64,000 nucleotides of DNA from Xanthobacteraceae bacterium (GTDB taxonomy: Bacteria; Pseudomonadota; Alphaproteobacteria; Rhizobiales; Xanthobacteraceae), in NCBI GenBank assembly GCA_022841625.1, contig JALHRD010000008.1, positions 62,001 to 126,000 on the forward strand. The letters are read 5' to 3'. The notes beneath the pieces were generated by a model. The model worked only from the letters and a program-made list of their open reading frames with translations. It was not told where the DNA came from and did no database searches. Position 1 is the stretch's first letter. The number at the start of each line of letters is the position of its first letter. The position numbers and the translations under genes were made by a program. Positions 1-9,286 of this stretch are shown here, in pieces.

Positions 1-1
1 C

Positions 2-754
2 CGCGTGGGCAACGTGCTGCGCGATATGAACGACGTGAAGGCCGCACTCAGATACTTCGAGGAAGAACTCACTGTCGACCGAAGCTTTGTCACACGCGCG
101 CCCGACAATCTGACCGCGCTGACCGATCTGCAATGGACGCTCAACAAGCTCAGCGATTTCGCGCGCGACCGCCTGGGCGACCGCGCGGCTGCGCGTCGCT
201 ACCTCGAGGAACTGGTCGGCGTCGACCGACGTCTGGTCGATCGGCAGCCAACCGACAAGGATCGGCACCGCAGACTTCGCGACGATCTGACCAAACTCGC
301 CAACCTGCTGCTGGACATGAACGAGCCGGCGGCAGCCCGCACGGCTTATGGCGAGAGCTTCGCTGCGAGCGAGCGCTGGCTTGAAGTGGCACGCAACAAC
401 TTCATGAAGACATCGAGCGACGCTGATCGCGAAGACCTGGTCCGCGCCTATGGCGATGCCGGCTGGAATGGGCTTCTGGCCGGTCGCGCACGCGAAGCGA
501 TGGCTCATATCGAGGCGGCGCTATCGATCAACCTGGACACGCCGTGGAACACCGTCAATCTGGCCCACGCTTACCTTTTTCTTGGGCGCTATGCGGATGC
601 GATGAAGCTCTACAATTCGGTCCGCGACCGCAATCGCAGCGACGACGGCAAGCGCACCTATGCTAGCGAAATTAGAGACGACTTCGGGACATTTCGCCGG
701 CTTGGGCTGGCACCACCCGAGATGGCGCGCGCCGAGCGCGAACTCAGGCTCTGA
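2..754 (+). CDS. TPR-repeat protein, C-terminal part
   Basis: The reading frame is open at the left edge, so this is the C-terminal 250 residues of a longer protein. It is almost wholly helical, with repeated tetratricopeptide-like helix pairs rich in Ala, Leu, Arg and Asp. Examples are a unit containing LGDRAAARRYLEEL near residue 58 and a clearer TPR near residues 165-200 (AMAHIEAALSINLDTPWNTV, then LAHAYLFLGRYADAMKLY). TPRs are protein-interaction scaffolds. In related bacteria such tails often follow a caspase-like or kinase domain, but that part lies outside the window, so the protein's role cannot be assigned. The stop overlaps the end of the convergent small gene at 744-944 by 11 bases. 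Confidence 0.75.
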   Translation, partial: RVGNVLRDMNDVKAALRYFEEELTVDRSFVTRAPDNLTALTDLQWTLNKLSDFARDRLGDRAAARRYLEELVGVDRRLVDRQPTDKDRHRRLRDDLTKLANLLLDMNEPAAARTAYGESFAASERWLEVARNNFMKTSSDADREDLVRAYGDAGWNGLLAGRAREAMAHIEAALSINLDTPWNTVNLAHAYLFLGRYADAMKLYNSVRDRNRSDDGKRTYASEIRDDFGTFRRLGLAPPEMARAERELRL

Positions 755-944
755 TTTCGGTCGCGCGCTGTTGCGGTTGCGCTTCCGTCGGTTGCGACGG
801 CTGCTTGAACAAGGCTGCCGCGAGGACGGACGGCGCGATCTCGAAATGAACCTGCGCCTCGCTGCCTTTGAAGGTCCACCACATTCCAGCCACCGACGCG
901 AACGCTGTGCCTCCCAAAATCAGAGCGCGGCAACGGAGCAGCAT
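744..944 (-). CDS. small single-span membrane or secreted protein
   Basis: This is a 66-residue frame whose ATG lies one base after the msrA stop (TGA-C-ATG), which suggests translational coupling. The N-terminus has two Arg/Cys residues and then a hydrophobic stretch (ALILGGTAFASVAGMWW), consistent with a membrane anchor or signal. The rest is a short polar tail rich in Gln, Pro and Ala. I do not recognise the family. The tight coupling to msrA and the membrane-like N-terminus support a real gene, but its short length and its 11-base convergent overlap with the TPR gene keep confidence moderate. Confidence 0.45.
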   Translation of the reverse strand: MLLRCRALILGGTAFASVAGMWWTFKGSEAQVHFEIAPSVLAAALFKQPSQPTEAQPQQRATEIRA

Positions 945-945
945 G

Positions 946-1548
946 TCACGACCCCGGCTTACCCCATAATTGTTCAAGTCGAGCATCGCGGCCGCAGTTG
1001 AGGCGGTAGAACTGGTAACGTACCGGATTCTTTTTGTAATAGTCCTGGTGATAGTCCTCCGCCTTGTAGAATGTCGTCGCGGCCGTGATCTCGGTCTGGA
1101 TTGTCTGCTTGAAACGCGCTTGGTGCTTGAGCTTCGTTGCCTCCGCGAGCGAACGCTGTTCCTCGTTGTGATAGAAGATGCCCGGGCGATACTGATTGCC
1201 GCGATCGCAGAACTGGCGATCCTTCGCCAGCGGATCGTGATTGCGCCAGAACACGTCGAGCAGTTGCTCGAATGTCACCTTGGCGGGGTCATAGACGATC
1301 TCCACCGCCTCGGTATGGCCGGTCCTGCCGCCGACCACCTGCTCATAGGTCGGGTCGACGACAAGGCCGCCAATATAGCCCGACACCGTGCTGATGACGC
1401 CGTCGACCTTGTCAAAATCCGCCTCGACGCACCAGAAGCACCCCCCCGCGAATGTTGCCGTGGCCGACGGTGGAGATTGCGCCGCGGCGCCGACCGCGGC
1501 ACCGACTGCGATGGCAAGGCTGAGAACGAGGCCGGCTAGACGTCGCAT
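946..1548 (-). CDS. msrA: peptide-methionine (S)-S-oxide reductase, exported MsrA
   Basis: MsrA reduces the S-epimer of methionine sulfoxide in oxidised proteins. The 200-residue product has the hallmark GCFWC motif at residues 36-40, with Cys37 as the predicted catalytic nucleophile, and typical downstream blocks (SGYIGG, GHTEAVEIVYDP, NQYRPGIF, YHQDYY). Further cysteines (RQFCDRG and RLNCG near the end) could act as resolving residues. The first 23 residues form a signal peptide ending AAAQ, so the enzyme should act in the periplasm; most MsrA enzymes are cytosolic. The start at 1548 is chosen because AAGGAG lies just upstream and the signal peptide begins there; an in-frame extension to 1635 has no such support. 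Confidence 0.93.
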   Translation of the reverse strand: MRRLAGLVLSLAIAVGAAVGAAAQSPPSATATFAGGCFWCVEADFDKVDGVISTVSGYIGGLVVDPTYEQVVGGRTGHTEAVEIVYDPAKVTFEQLLDVFWRNHDPLAKDRQFCDRGNQYRPGIFYHNEEQRSLAEATKLKHQARFKQTIQTEITAATTFYKAEDYHQDYYKKNPVRYQFYRLNCGRDARLEQLWGKPGS

Positions 1549-1696
1549 GCTCTTCTCCTTCTGAGGTAATGCCGAAACCAAGATGCGATAGCTCCCGACG
1601 ATAGTTACCTGAATTTTTCGCCTGACGCCCTTCAATTCCGGTCACAATCATGCGAAGCCAACGTGAACGGACGCCCTTGCAAGTAAGGACAATTGC

Positions 1697-2542
1697 ATGC
1701 GTTTTGAAGGTACTAGCGCTTATGTCGCAACCGACGATCTCAAAGTGGCGGTCAACGCCGCAATCACGCTTGAGCGCCCCCTGCTGATCAAGGGCGAACC
1801 GGGGACCGGCAAAACCGTTCTGGCCCTGGAAGTAGCCAAGAGCCTCGGAGCGCCGCTGATCGAATGGCACGTCAAATCGACCACCAAGGCGCTGCAAGGG
1901 CTGTACGAATATGATGCGGTGTCGCGGCTGCGCGACAGCCAACTCGGCGACGAGCGCGTCAAGGACATCCGCAACTATATCAGGCGCGGCAAGCTCTGGG
2001 ATGCCTTCGTTGCCGACGCACGGCCGGTGCTGTTGATCGACGAGATCGACAAGGCCGACATTGAATTCCCCAACGATTTGCTGCTCGAACTCGATCGCAT
2101 GGAGTTCTTTGTCTACGAGACCGGCGAGACCGTGAAGGCGCGGCAGCGACCGATCATGATCATCACATCGAACAACGAAAAGGAGCTACCGGACGCGTTT
2201 CTGCGCCGCTGCTTCTTCCACTACATCCGCTTTCCCGATCGTGACACCATGACCGCGATCGTCGGGGTGCATTTCCCCGGCATCAAGCAGCGGCTGGTTT
2301 CGGAAGCGTTGCGGCTGTTTTATGAAATCCGCGATGTGCCGGGCATGAAAAAGAAGCCATCCACATCGGAACTGCTCGATTGGCTAAAGCTCCTGATGGT
2401 CGAGGACATTGGCCCCGAGATATTGCGCGAGCGCGACCCGAAGAAGCTGATCCCGCCATTACACGGCGCGCTGTTGAAGAACGAACAGGACGTGCATCTG
2501 TTCGAGCGGCTAGCCTTCATGGCACGAAGAGAGAGCCGATAA
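1697..2542 (+). CDS. MoxR-family AAA+ ATPase
   Basis: This 281-residue protein has Walker A GEPGTGKT at residues 33-40, Walker B VLLIDEID at 111-118 and sensor-1 IITSNNEKELPDAFLRRC near 155-172, with the FPNDLLLELD insertion typical of MoxR/CoxD-type ATPases. Family members act as chaperones that mature metalloenzymes or assemble complexes, usually with a VWA-domain partner encoded next door. Here the neighbours are unrelated, and the only VWA protein visible is 13.5 kb away at 16013-17188 on the other strand. The start at 1697 follows a weak GCAAGTAAGGAC leader. The substrate is unknown. Confidence 0.9.
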   Translation: MRFEGTSAYVATDDLKVAVNAAITLERPLLIKGEPGTGKTVLALEVAKSLGAPLIEWHVKSTTKALQGLYEYDAVSRLRDSQLGDERVKDIRNYIRRGKLWDAFVADARPVLLIDEIDKADIEFPNDLLLELDRMEFFVYETGETVKARQRPIMIITSNNEKELPDAFLRRCFFHYIRFPDRDTMTAIVGVHFPGIKQRLVSEALRLFYEIRDVPGMKKKPSTSELLDWLKLLMVEDIGPEILRERDPKKLIPPLHGALLKNEQDVHLFERLAFMARRESR

Positions 2543-2549
2543 TCGCCAC

Positions 2550-3944
2550 TCATGAAACCGCGCGCCACCGCCCCGGCACGACCTTGTCGCCCAGGACATG
2601 ATCGGTCGAAGGCTGTTCGCCGCGACCGAATTCGGCCTCGCGTCGACGTGCTTCGCGCGCACGGCCGCGCTCGCCGCGGCGATACCACCAGTAGTGAACC
2701 TGCGCCGCCGCACGGCCGATGACGCCGCCTGACCAGACCAGTTCAAACGGCACAAATCGCCGCCAGGTGTCGTCGCTCTCGGTGATGGCGCGAGCGAGGA
2801 TGTCGCCAGCCATCGCAGTAGTATTGAGCCCATGCCCGCCGAACCCGCTAGCGAGCCAGACGCGCGGCGATACCTCACCGATCTGCGGCATGCGATGCAG
2901 CGAATTGCCGGACACCCCCGACCATATGTGCTCGAACGCGACCGGCCCGAGCTGCGGGTAGACCTCGGCGATGTCAGCCCTCAGCGCACGCGCCAGACGG
3001 CGCGGATCCCGCTGCCATGTCGTCACCCGACCCGCCCACATCAGCCGATCGCCACCGACAATGCGATAGTGATTGTCGGCGAAATTGCTGTCACTCACCG
3101 CGCCACGAAATGTGATCGCCGTATCGAGTCGGCCGCCGAGCGGCTCCGTCGTCATCACATAGGTCCAGACCGGAGTAAGCGTGCGCGTTAGCCGCGGCAC
3201 CAGCTTGCCGAGGTGAACATTGCCGGCGAGCACGACATGGTCGGCACGCAACCGACCGGATGGTGTGACGACCCATTTGCGAACGCTCGCGGTATCGATC
3301 GAGCGTACCGGGCTGTTCACAAAAATCCTTGCACCCGCCGCCTCCGCAGCGTCGGCAAGGCCGAGGGCATAATTCAAAGGATGAATCTGGAACGCCCGCG
3401 GGGTATAGACCGCATGGAAATAGTGGTCGCTCTTGAGCACGTCGCGCACACGCTCGACCGGCCAACCTTCGATCTCGCCGCCGAGTTCCTGCCCAATCAA
3501 CCGAACGGTAGCAAGGTCATTGTCGGCGGCATCCGATTTCGACACCTTTAGCCAGCCACCTTCGACCATGGCGACGCCAGGCATCCCAGTCTCGCGAATG
3601 GTGGTCCGCACATAGTCAAGCCCCGCCTCGGACAGCGCCCACAACGCCTTGGCATCGTCGAGGCCGACGCGCCGGACAACCTTGTCCATGCCGCAGGCAA
3701 AGCCGGGCAGCACAAAACCGGTATTGCGACCCGACGCGCCCCAGGCAATGTCGTTCGCTTCCAGCACCACCACCGACCAGCCGCGGCGGGCAACCTCGCG
3801 CGCTACCGTCAGCCCCGCCAGTCCGGCACCAATGACGCAGACATCGACATCGAAGTTGCCGGTCAGCGGCCCGCGCTCGGGCGTCGCCACCCGCGCGTCA
3901 CTATACCACGTCGCCCCGGGAGCGTTCCCGCTTAAGGAGGTCAC
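2550..3944 (-). CDS. FAD-dependent amine/amino-acid oxidoreductase (DAO fold)
   Basis: The 464-residue protein has a Rossmann FAD-binding GAGLAG at residues 39-44 followed by VVVLEANDIAWGASGRNTGF, the layout of the DadA/PuuB (gamma-glutamylputrescine oxidase-like) family. The C-terminal flavin block (MPQIGEVSPRVWLASGFGGHG) is near residues 358-380. These enzymes oxidise a C-N bond of an amine or amino acid and pass electrons to oxygen or a quinone; the substrate cannot be read from sequence. An unusual Arg-rich tail (RRGERGRAREARRREAEFGR) follows residue 420. The gene converges on the MoxR gene with a 7-base gap. Confidence 0.85.
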   Translation of the reverse strand: MTSLSGNAPGATWYSDARVATPERGPLTGNFDVDVCVIGAGLAGLTVAREVARRGWSVVVLEANDIAWGASGRNTGFVLPGFACGMDKVVRRVGLDDAKALWALSEAGLDYVRTTIRETGMPGVAMVEGGWLKVSKSDAADNDLATVRLIGQELGGEIEGWPVERVRDVLKSDHYFHAVYTPRAFQIHPLNYALGLADAAEAAGARIFVNSPVRSIDTASVRKWVVTPSGRLRADHVVLAGNVHLGKLVPRLTRTLTPVWTYVMTTEPLGGRLDTAITFRGAVSDSNFADNHYRIVGGDRLMWAGRVTTWQRDPRRLARALRADIAEVYPQLGPVAFEHIWSGVSGNSLHRMPQIGEVSPRVWLASGFGGHGLNTTAMAGDILARAITESDDTWRRFVPFELVWSGGVIGRAAAQVHYWWYRRGERGRAREARRREAEFGRGEQPSTDHVLGDKVVPGRWRAVS

Positions 3945-4021
3945 GGCATCAATCCATTGAAAGCGGCCATCCCGGCCGCGTCACGAGTATGCTAGACTTA
4001 TCAGCGTAGGAAATCGATGCC

Positions 4022-4546
4022 ATGCGATTGCTGATCTTGCGACACTCAAAAGCTGAAAGGGGCGCGCCCGGAACGCACGACCGCGACCGCGCGCTCAATC
4101 CCCGCGGTCTAAAAGACGCCGCGCGTATCGGCACCTATATTGCACGCCATAAACTCGTTCCCAGCCATGCCCTGGTTTCGCCGGCGCGCCGAACGCGCGA
4201 AACCTGGGACGGGATTGCCGTAGCGCTGCCAAACGCGGTCCCGGTCGTTCATGAGGATCGCTTATACGACGCCGCGCCGGAAGCGATCCTGGCAGCGGTC
4301 CGCGAGATGCCATCCACGATCCGCACGCTGATCGTGGTCGGCCATAATCCAGGGATGCATGAAGCCGCACGACAGCTGATCGCATCGGGCGATGTTGAAG
4401 CGCGCGAACGGCTTAATGAGGGATTGCCGACTTCGGGGCTTGCGATCATCGATTTTGCGGGCAACGACTGGAAAAAACTGCACCCCAAAAGCGGGCGGCT
4501 CGATCGGTTCGTAACACCGCGCCTGCTCAAAATCGCTACCGACTGA
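4022..4546 (+). CDS. SixA-like histidine phosphatase
   Basis: This is a 174-residue member of the phosphoglycerate-mutase-like superfamily. The phosphohistidine loop LRHSKAE at residues 4-10 carries the nucleophilic His, and the second conserved block VVGHNPGMHEAA near 105-116 supplies the other His. E. coli SixA dephosphorylates the histidine of a phosphotransfer (Hpt) domain, and a stand-alone Hpt protein is encoded elsewhere in this window at 26888-27298. That pairing is only a suggestion. The gene is monocistronic, diverging from the FAD oxidoreductase. Confidence 0.85.
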   Translation: MRLLILRHSKAERGAPGTHDRDRALNPRGLKDAARIGTYIARHKLVPSHALVSPARRTRETWDGIAVALPNAVPVVHEDRLYDAAPEAILAAVREMPSTIRTLIVVGHNPGMHEAARQLIASGDVEARERLNEGLPTSGLAIIDFAGNDWKKLHPKSGRLDRFVTPRLLKIATD

Positions 4547-4688
4547 GGCGTTTTGCGTCGCATTGCGAGCACCCTGCGTTAACGTTCCCGCGCGATTAAG
4601 CGTCGCAGATACGCCACAAGGCGCTTACGCTGGCCGCCCCGACATGGCAGTATAAGTGCGTCGAGTCCTGCCCGGAAAGGACATCGCG

Positions 4689-5120
4689 ATGTACCACAGC
4701 ATACTCGTACCAATCGACCTGACCGAAACCGAGTTCGCCAAACCGGCGACTACAGCCGCCGTCATTATGGCGCAGCAATCCGGCGGCACGTTACGGCTCG
4801 TCAATGTGCTGCCTTTGACGCCGGTGATGCTGGCCGAATACGTGCCGCCCGATTTCGAGACCCAGCAACGCAAGTCCGCCGAGGACGCGCTTGCCATTGT
4901 CTGCAAGGAAACCGGGCTCGACCCGTCGAAAGTTTCCGCGTCCGTGCGCCAGGGCGGCATCTATCAGGAAATCCTTGAAGAGGCGAAGGCGGTCAAGGCC
5001 GACCTCATCGTGATGAGCTCGCATCGGGTGCATCGGCCCGGGATCCGCACCTATTTCCTGGGTTCGCATACCGGCCATGTCGTGCGCTATGCACAGTGCT
5101 CGGTGCTGGTCGTGCGGTAA
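4689..5120 (+). CDS. universal stress protein (UspA fold)
   Basis: The 143-residue single Usp domain starts with YHSILVPIDLTE and ends with the nucleotide-binding pattern: VMSSHRVHRPGIRTYFLGSHTGHVVRYAQCSVLVVR matches the G-2x-G-9x-G(S/T) loop in outline. Such proteins bind ATP or AMP and help survival under stress or starvation. The start at 4689 is preferred over an upstream in-frame start because GGAAAGG lies 9-15 bases before it. It converges on the MFS gene with a gap of four bases. Confidence 0.88.
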   Translation: MYHSILVPIDLTETEFAKPATTAAVIMAQQSGGTLRLVNVLPLTPVMLAEYVPPDFETQQRKSAEDALAIVCKETGLDPSKVSASVRQGGIYQEILEEAKAVKADLIVMSSHRVHRPGIRTYFLGSHTGHVVRYAQCSVLVVR

Positions 5121-5124
5121 CGCG

Positions 5125-6420
5125 TTAGCTGCGCCGCTCCTCCTCCGACGAGAGTTTCTCGATCCGAGCGATCTCGGGGAATGCGCGCATCCAGACGAAC
5201 GTGACCGCGATCGCGCCAATACCGCCAATCAGCGCTGCCGGCACCACGCCCAACCACGCCGCCATCAGTCCGGCGCGGAATTCCCCCAACGAACCGGACG
5301 AACCGGTGAACATCGAGTTCACGGTAATGACACGACCCATCATTTCGGTCGGCGTGCGGGTCTGCACCATGGAATGGCGGATAACGACGCTAACGGCATC
5401 GGCTACTCCATAACCCATGAGCGCAACGAACGACAGAATCAGCGAAGTCGAAAGACTGAATACCGAAACCGAAATGCCGAATGCCGCCACGCTGACGAAC
5501 AGAATTTTTCCAGCCTTGGCTTCGATCGACCAACGCGACAGCACGACCGACGCAATCAACGCACCAACCGCGGGCGCGGAACGCAATAGCCCAAGCCCCC
5601 AGGGCCCGGTCTGCAGCACATCCTTGGCGAAAATCGGTAACAGCGCGGTGATGCCGCCGAGCAATACAATGAATAGATCAAGCGACATGACGCCCAATAG
5701 CACCCGGCGATTCCAGATAAAGGAAAATCCGGCGAACACGCTTTCAAGCGTGATCGGTCGCTTGTCGCGTTGATCGGCAATCAATTGCACGCCGCTGACC
5801 AGGACTGCCGCGACCGCGCAGACGATAGCGCAGGTCGCATAGACCGTCACCGGCCCCAAGAGATAGAGCACACCGCCAATCACCGGTCCGCTGACGATCG
5901 CGGTCTGCTGCGCGGTCGCGGACGCCGCAATCGCCCGCGGCAGGATCGTCACCGGCACAATGCTCGGTAGCAGAGCCTGCATGGTCGGCGTCTCGAACGC
6001 CCGCGCCGTGCTGGTGATCAACAAGAACGCAAACATCCATTCGCGGGTCAGCCAACCCATCGCGGTCCCGGTCGCGAGCATGGCTAGCATCAGAACTTTG
6101 ACAATCTGACACAACCGCAGGATGGCGCGCCGATCGTAGCGATCGGTGACCTGCCCAACCACGAGATTAAGCACCAGAACCGGCAGGAACTGGAGCAGAC
6201 CGACAATGCCGAGATCAATCGGATTGCCGGTCATGTCGTATAGCTGCCAGCCGACCGCTACACCCTGCATGTGAAACGCGGCAGTGGTCGCCGTGCGCGT
6301 AAACCACAACCGCATGAATGACGGATGACGCCAGAGGTTAATCGGCGCCGCCCTGACGGCGGGGGGAACGGGCGGTTCGGGCAGAGGCATGGCCGACAGG
6401 CTATGCGCCCGATTCGGCAT
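5125..6420 (-). CDS. MFS efflux transporter (EntS/MFS_3-like)
   Basis: The 431-residue inner-membrane protein has about 12 hydrophobic segments. The first begins after the short cytoplasmic NLWRHPSFMRLWFTRTATTAAFHMQ block that is characteristic of enterobactin-exporter-like MFS proteins. The DRYDRRAIL loop between helices 2 and 3 is the MFS signature. Members export siderophores or drugs; the cargo here is not predictable. An alternative start lies ten codons in, at 6390. The next gene upstream on the same strand is the Rieske oxygenase cluster's Bug receptor at 6455, but the direction of transcription would place this MFS gene last in that set, so co-transcription is possible. Confidence 0.82.
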   Translation of the reverse strand: MPNRAHSLSAMPLPEPPVPPAVRAAPINLWRHPSFMRLWFTRTATTAAFHMQGVAVGWQLYDMTGNPIDLGIVGLLQFLPVLVLNLVVGQVTDRYDRRAILRLCQIVKVLMLAMLATGTAMGWLTREWMFAFLLITSTARAFETPTMQALLPSIVPVTILPRAIAASATAQQTAIVSGPVIGGVLYLLGPVTVYATCAIVCAVAAVLVSGVQLIADQRDKRPITLESVFAGFSFIWNRRVLLGVMSLDLFIVLLGGITALLPIFAKDVLQTGPWGLGLLRSAPAVGALIASVVLSRWSIEAKAGKILFVSVAAFGISVSVFSLSTSLILSFVALMGYGVADAVSVVIRHSMVQTRTPTEMMGRVITVNSMFTGSSGSLGEFRAGLMAAWLGVVPAALIGGIGAIAVTFVWMRAFPEIARIEKLSSEEERRS

Positions 6421-6454
6421 TGGGGCCAGACCTGGGCGGCACTAATCGTCCCTT

Positions 6455-7489
6455 CTAATCCTTCATGTATTCGATCGTCTGCCGCACCAGCTCCGGCGGC
6501 GTCGCGTAGGCCTCGCGCAGCAGCGCCGCTGCCTCGGAGCCCGACATCGGATGCACTTCTAGATCCTGTCGCCGCGCATCGGCAAGGAAGGCCGCGTCAG
6601 CCATAGTCGCGGAAAAAGCGCGCTGCAAAACCCGCAGGCGCTCCGCAGGAACGCCAGGCGGCGTCACATAGGGGCGCGCCATCGCCTGCCGCGAAACGAT
6701 GAGATTGAGCACCGATTTGTGTTCGGCGCTGTCGGCAACCTCAGTGACCAACGGCACATCCGGCAATTCGTCGAGCTTGCGAGTCGCAAGCTGCAACACC
6801 ACGTCGATCTGCCGGCTCTCGAACATGTCGCGGTTCCAACTGATCAGGCTCGACCACGACCAGCCGCAGCGGCCGTCGACTTCGCCGCGCTTGATCGCGA
6901 CCACGATCTCGGCGGCGCTGCCATAGCCGGCAACAATCTTCATTGGCAATTTGAACATCTTGCGCAGCGCCGTGGGGAACACATCAGCGTCTGCGCCCGC
7001 GCCGGTCGAACCAACGATGAAAGGCTTGGCGCGCATATCGTTCCAGGACTTGACGCCGGCCGCGGCGCGGAACGCGCAAACCCCAACCTCGCTCGAAATG
7101 CTGCCGAGCCAACCAAATTTCGGCGCCACATATTGCGCACCCGCGCCGCGGCCAAGCAGCGGATCAAGATAGGCGCCGCGCGAGAAGCCGCCAAAGGTGG
7201 TGCCGTCCTTCGGCGCGATGGTGTAAAGGAAGTTTGCGGCCTTGAGACTGCCGGCGCCGGGCATGTTCTGCACGACGATATTGGGCTGACCCGGGATGTG
7301 TCGGCCCATGTGCCGTGCCAGCGTGCGGGCATAGAGATCGTAGCCGCCGCCGGGCGCGTAGCCGATGACCAGATGCAGCGACTTGCCGGCGTAGAATTTA
7401 TCGACGTCGGCGGCACGAACATCGGTGGCGCAAGCACCCATGGCGACGAGCGCAAGCATTGCAGCAGCGTAAGCCTTCACGATCGCCAT
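6455..7489 (-). CDS. Bug/TctC-type periplasmic solute receptor
   Basis: Bug-family receptors bind carboxylates or aromatic acids in the periplasm for tripartite tricarboxylate (TTT) transporters. This 344-residue protein has a signal peptide ending near DVRA, the first ligand loop VIGYAPGGGYDLYARTLARHM, and NMPGAGSLKAANFLY, both standard for the family. It differs from classical TctC receptors in its middle portion (WLGSISSEVGVCAFRAAAGVKSW), a variant shared with the receptor at 50415-51428. It begins 15 bases after the oxygenase beta gene stop, so it is probably part of the same operon and may capture the oxygenase substrate. No TctA/TctB membrane genes are in the window. Confidence 0.88.
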   Translation of the reverse strand: MAIVKAYAAAMLALVAMGACATDVRAADVDKFYAGKSLHLVIGYAPGGGYDLYARTLARHMGRHIPGQPNIVVQNMPGAGSLKAANFLYTIAPKDGTTFGGFSRGAYLDPLLGRGAGAQYVAPKFGWLGSISSEVGVCAFRAAAGVKSWNDMRAKPFIVGSTGAGADADVFPTALRKMFKLPMKIVAGYGSAAEIVVAIKRGEVDGRCGWSWSSLISWNRDMFESRQIDVVLQLATRKLDELPDVPLVTEVADSAEHKSVLNLIVSRQAMARPYVTPPGVPAERLRVLQRAFSATMADAAFLADARRQDLEVHPMSGSEAAALLREAYATPPELVRQTIEYMKD

Positions 7490-7504
7490 CGATTGCACCG
7501 CCCA

Positions 7505-8032
7505 CTAGATCGGGATTGCCAAAAGCGTATCGATCACGCGGCTGTCAAGCACCACCAGCTTCTCAACAAAGCGCGGCGCGTCCGGCCCTGCCAGGAGAAT
7601 ACGATCGTCGTAACGGCCGGTGACGAACAGCATGGTCTCACCGGTATGCATGATGCGCGCCACCATAAAACCGGTTTGCGCGCGGATGAGACCGCCGTCA
7701 CCGCGCTCAATCACCGGCGCGGCGATCACGTGCCGATAACGCTGCGCCTCATAGACATTGGCGTCACGTAATGAACGAACGCGGTCGCGCAACATGGCGC
7801 GCGAGGTGGCATAGATCAGACCGAGCGGCATGCCTTGCGCGAGATTGTCGGCGGTGGTCACGAGATAGCGGCAGGACTCGGTGAAAAACTCTGGCCAGGC
7901 TTCCAACCGATCGTCGTCGAGCGCCTGGATGTAGCGCGCCAGCAGGTGCTGCACCGCGAATGTAGTCTCAATGTCCACGCCCGTTTGCGCAGGAGCGTCA
8001 CGCGATAACGGCCCGCCACCTTTAGAGCTCAT
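7505..8032 (-). CDS. aromatic-ring-hydroxylating dioxygenase, beta subunit
   Basis: The 175-residue product has the SnoaL/NTF2-like cone fold of small subunits of Rieske non-heme iron oxygenases. Typical blocks are HLLARYIQALDDDRLEAWPEFFTESCRYLV, the MLRDRVRSLRDANVYEAQRYRHVI segment that corresponds to the conserved RxxR...ARxRHxI block, and MVARIMHTGETMLFVTGRYDDRI. The beta subunit is structural in the alpha3beta3 enzyme. The ATG at 8032 lies two bases after the alpha-subunit stop, indicating translational coupling; a longer frame to 8068 would overlap the alpha gene. Confidence 0.88.
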   Translation of the reverse strand: MSSKGGGPLSRDAPAQTGVDIETTFAVQHLLARYIQALDDDRLEAWPEFFTESCRYLVTTADNLAQGMPLGLIYATSRAMLRDRVRSLRDANVYEAQRYRHVIAAPVIERGDGGLIRAQTGFMVARIMHTGETMLFVTGRYDDRILLAGPDAPRFVEKLVVLDSRVIDTLLAIPI

Positions 8033-8034
8033 GC

Positions 8035-9261
8035 TCAAAACCCCATCCGCGCGCGGTAAAAGGTCCAAAACCCACGCACCGCGGCTTCGGTGACACGCGT
8101 GTCGTCGGAGGCAATCCCACGGCCGCCCATCTCCACCACCGACAGCACGTCGGCGGCGGAATTGACCGCGCGCTGCACAAAGCCCGGCGCGGCGCCATCC
8201 TCCATCGAGATATAGCCCGCCGGCCCAATCAGATTAGCCTGGCTCAGACGGCGCTCGGTCATTGCCGCGTCATCGTCGGCGAAGCCGAAAATCGTCCATA
8301 CCAGTTCGGTCTTCTCAAGGTCGTGGGTCACGAGCCGCCGCACCGCCAGGCTGTTGCGGGTCTGCTGCAGGACGAAGGTCGGGAACACCGAGAGGATTTG
8401 CAGCCCGATGCCGTCGCCATATTCGTCGACGTGGTGCAGCACCTCGGGCGCTTCAAGTCCAAAGCCCTCCTGCGCCGCCCGCATGCCGGCCTGCTCGTAT
8501 TCCTTGCCGCCGGTGTCGGCTGCGAACGAGTAGCTGATGTGGTTGCCGCCGGTCTCGCTGATCACGAGCCCGCCCTTCTGCGACAGACGATTAAGGCGGA
8601 AGGTGGTGAAGAACGTGTGCAGGAGGCTCGCATGGTAGCTGTCCTTTACGTTCTCCATATACAGCTTCCAATTGCTCGTAAGCATCTGGCTGTAACTGCC
8701 CAGCACGCGCACCGGCGCACGCATCACCCGGCGAATTCCTTTGACGATGTCGGGCCCGAGATAGGTCTCAAGCGGCGGCGCCTTAGCGTCAAGCGTCCCG
8801 AAGACTAGGCCGCCAATGGTTTCGATCTTAAGTTTGCGCGGCGGATTTTCGTCGGGGCGCGCATCGGTCGGCATGCCGCCCCTGCCGCCCATGCCCTTGC
8901 GAAACGCGACCGCGGTAAGGTTGCCGGCGAGATCGTAGCTCCAATTGTGATAGACGCAGACGATGTCGCGCGCCTCGCCGCGCTCGTTAATGCACAACAG
9001 CGAGCCGCGGTGCGCGCAACGGTTCTCAAACGCGTTGAGCCGGCCCTCGCTATCGCGCGTCACCACCACCGGCATCGCACCGAGCGCCGACGTGCGGTAG
9101 CTATTGGGCTTTGGCAGTTCCGCTTCCAGGCACAAAAAATTCCAGGTCGGCCCGCGGAACACCAACGCCTGTTCGTCCTGGAACAGGCCACGATCCGAGT
9201 ACACCCAGTACGGCACCCGCGCCACGCCCTCGGCGGGCCATTGCCGCGTCACCAATGCCAT
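8035..9261 (-). CDS. Rieske aromatic-ring-hydroxylating oxygenase, alpha subunit
   Basis: This is the catalytic subunit (408 residues). The Rieske cluster ligands are visible as Cys82-x-His84 and Cys102-x2-His105. The catalytic domain has the mononuclear iron motif D207-x2-H210-x4-H215 within ENVKDSYHASLLHTF, with Asp207 as the bridging residue between Rieske and iron sites. The enzyme adds oxygen to an aromatic acid using electrons from a reductase. The sequence resembles anthranilate, salicylate and terephthalate-type oxygenases in outline, but the substrate is not determined. No dedicated reductase is adjacent; the nearest ferredoxin and ferredoxin reductase genes are at 24.7-26.8 kb and are unlinked. 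Confidence 0.92.
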   Translation of the reverse strand: MALVTRQWPAEGVARVPYWVYSDRGLFQDEQALVFRGPTWNFLCLEAELPKPNSYRTSALGAMPVVVTRDSEGRLNAFENRCAHRGSLLCINERGEARDIVCVYHNWSYDLAGNLTAVAFRKGMGGRGGMPTDARPDENPPRKLKIETIGGLVFGTLDAKAPPLETYLGPDIVKGIRRVMRAPVRVLGSYSQMLTSNWKLYMENVKDSYHASLLHTFFTTFRLNRLSQKGGLVISETGGNHISYSFAADTGGKEYEQAGMRAAQEGFGLEAPEVLHHVDEYGDGIGLQILSVFPTFVLQQTRNSLAVRRLVTHDLEKTELVWTIFGFADDDAAMTERRLSQANLIGPAGYISMEDGAAPGFVQRAVNSAADVLSVVEMGGRGIASDDTRVTEAAVRGFWTFYRARMGF

Positions 9262-9286
9262 TGTCCGTCAACCATTCCAGCGCCGC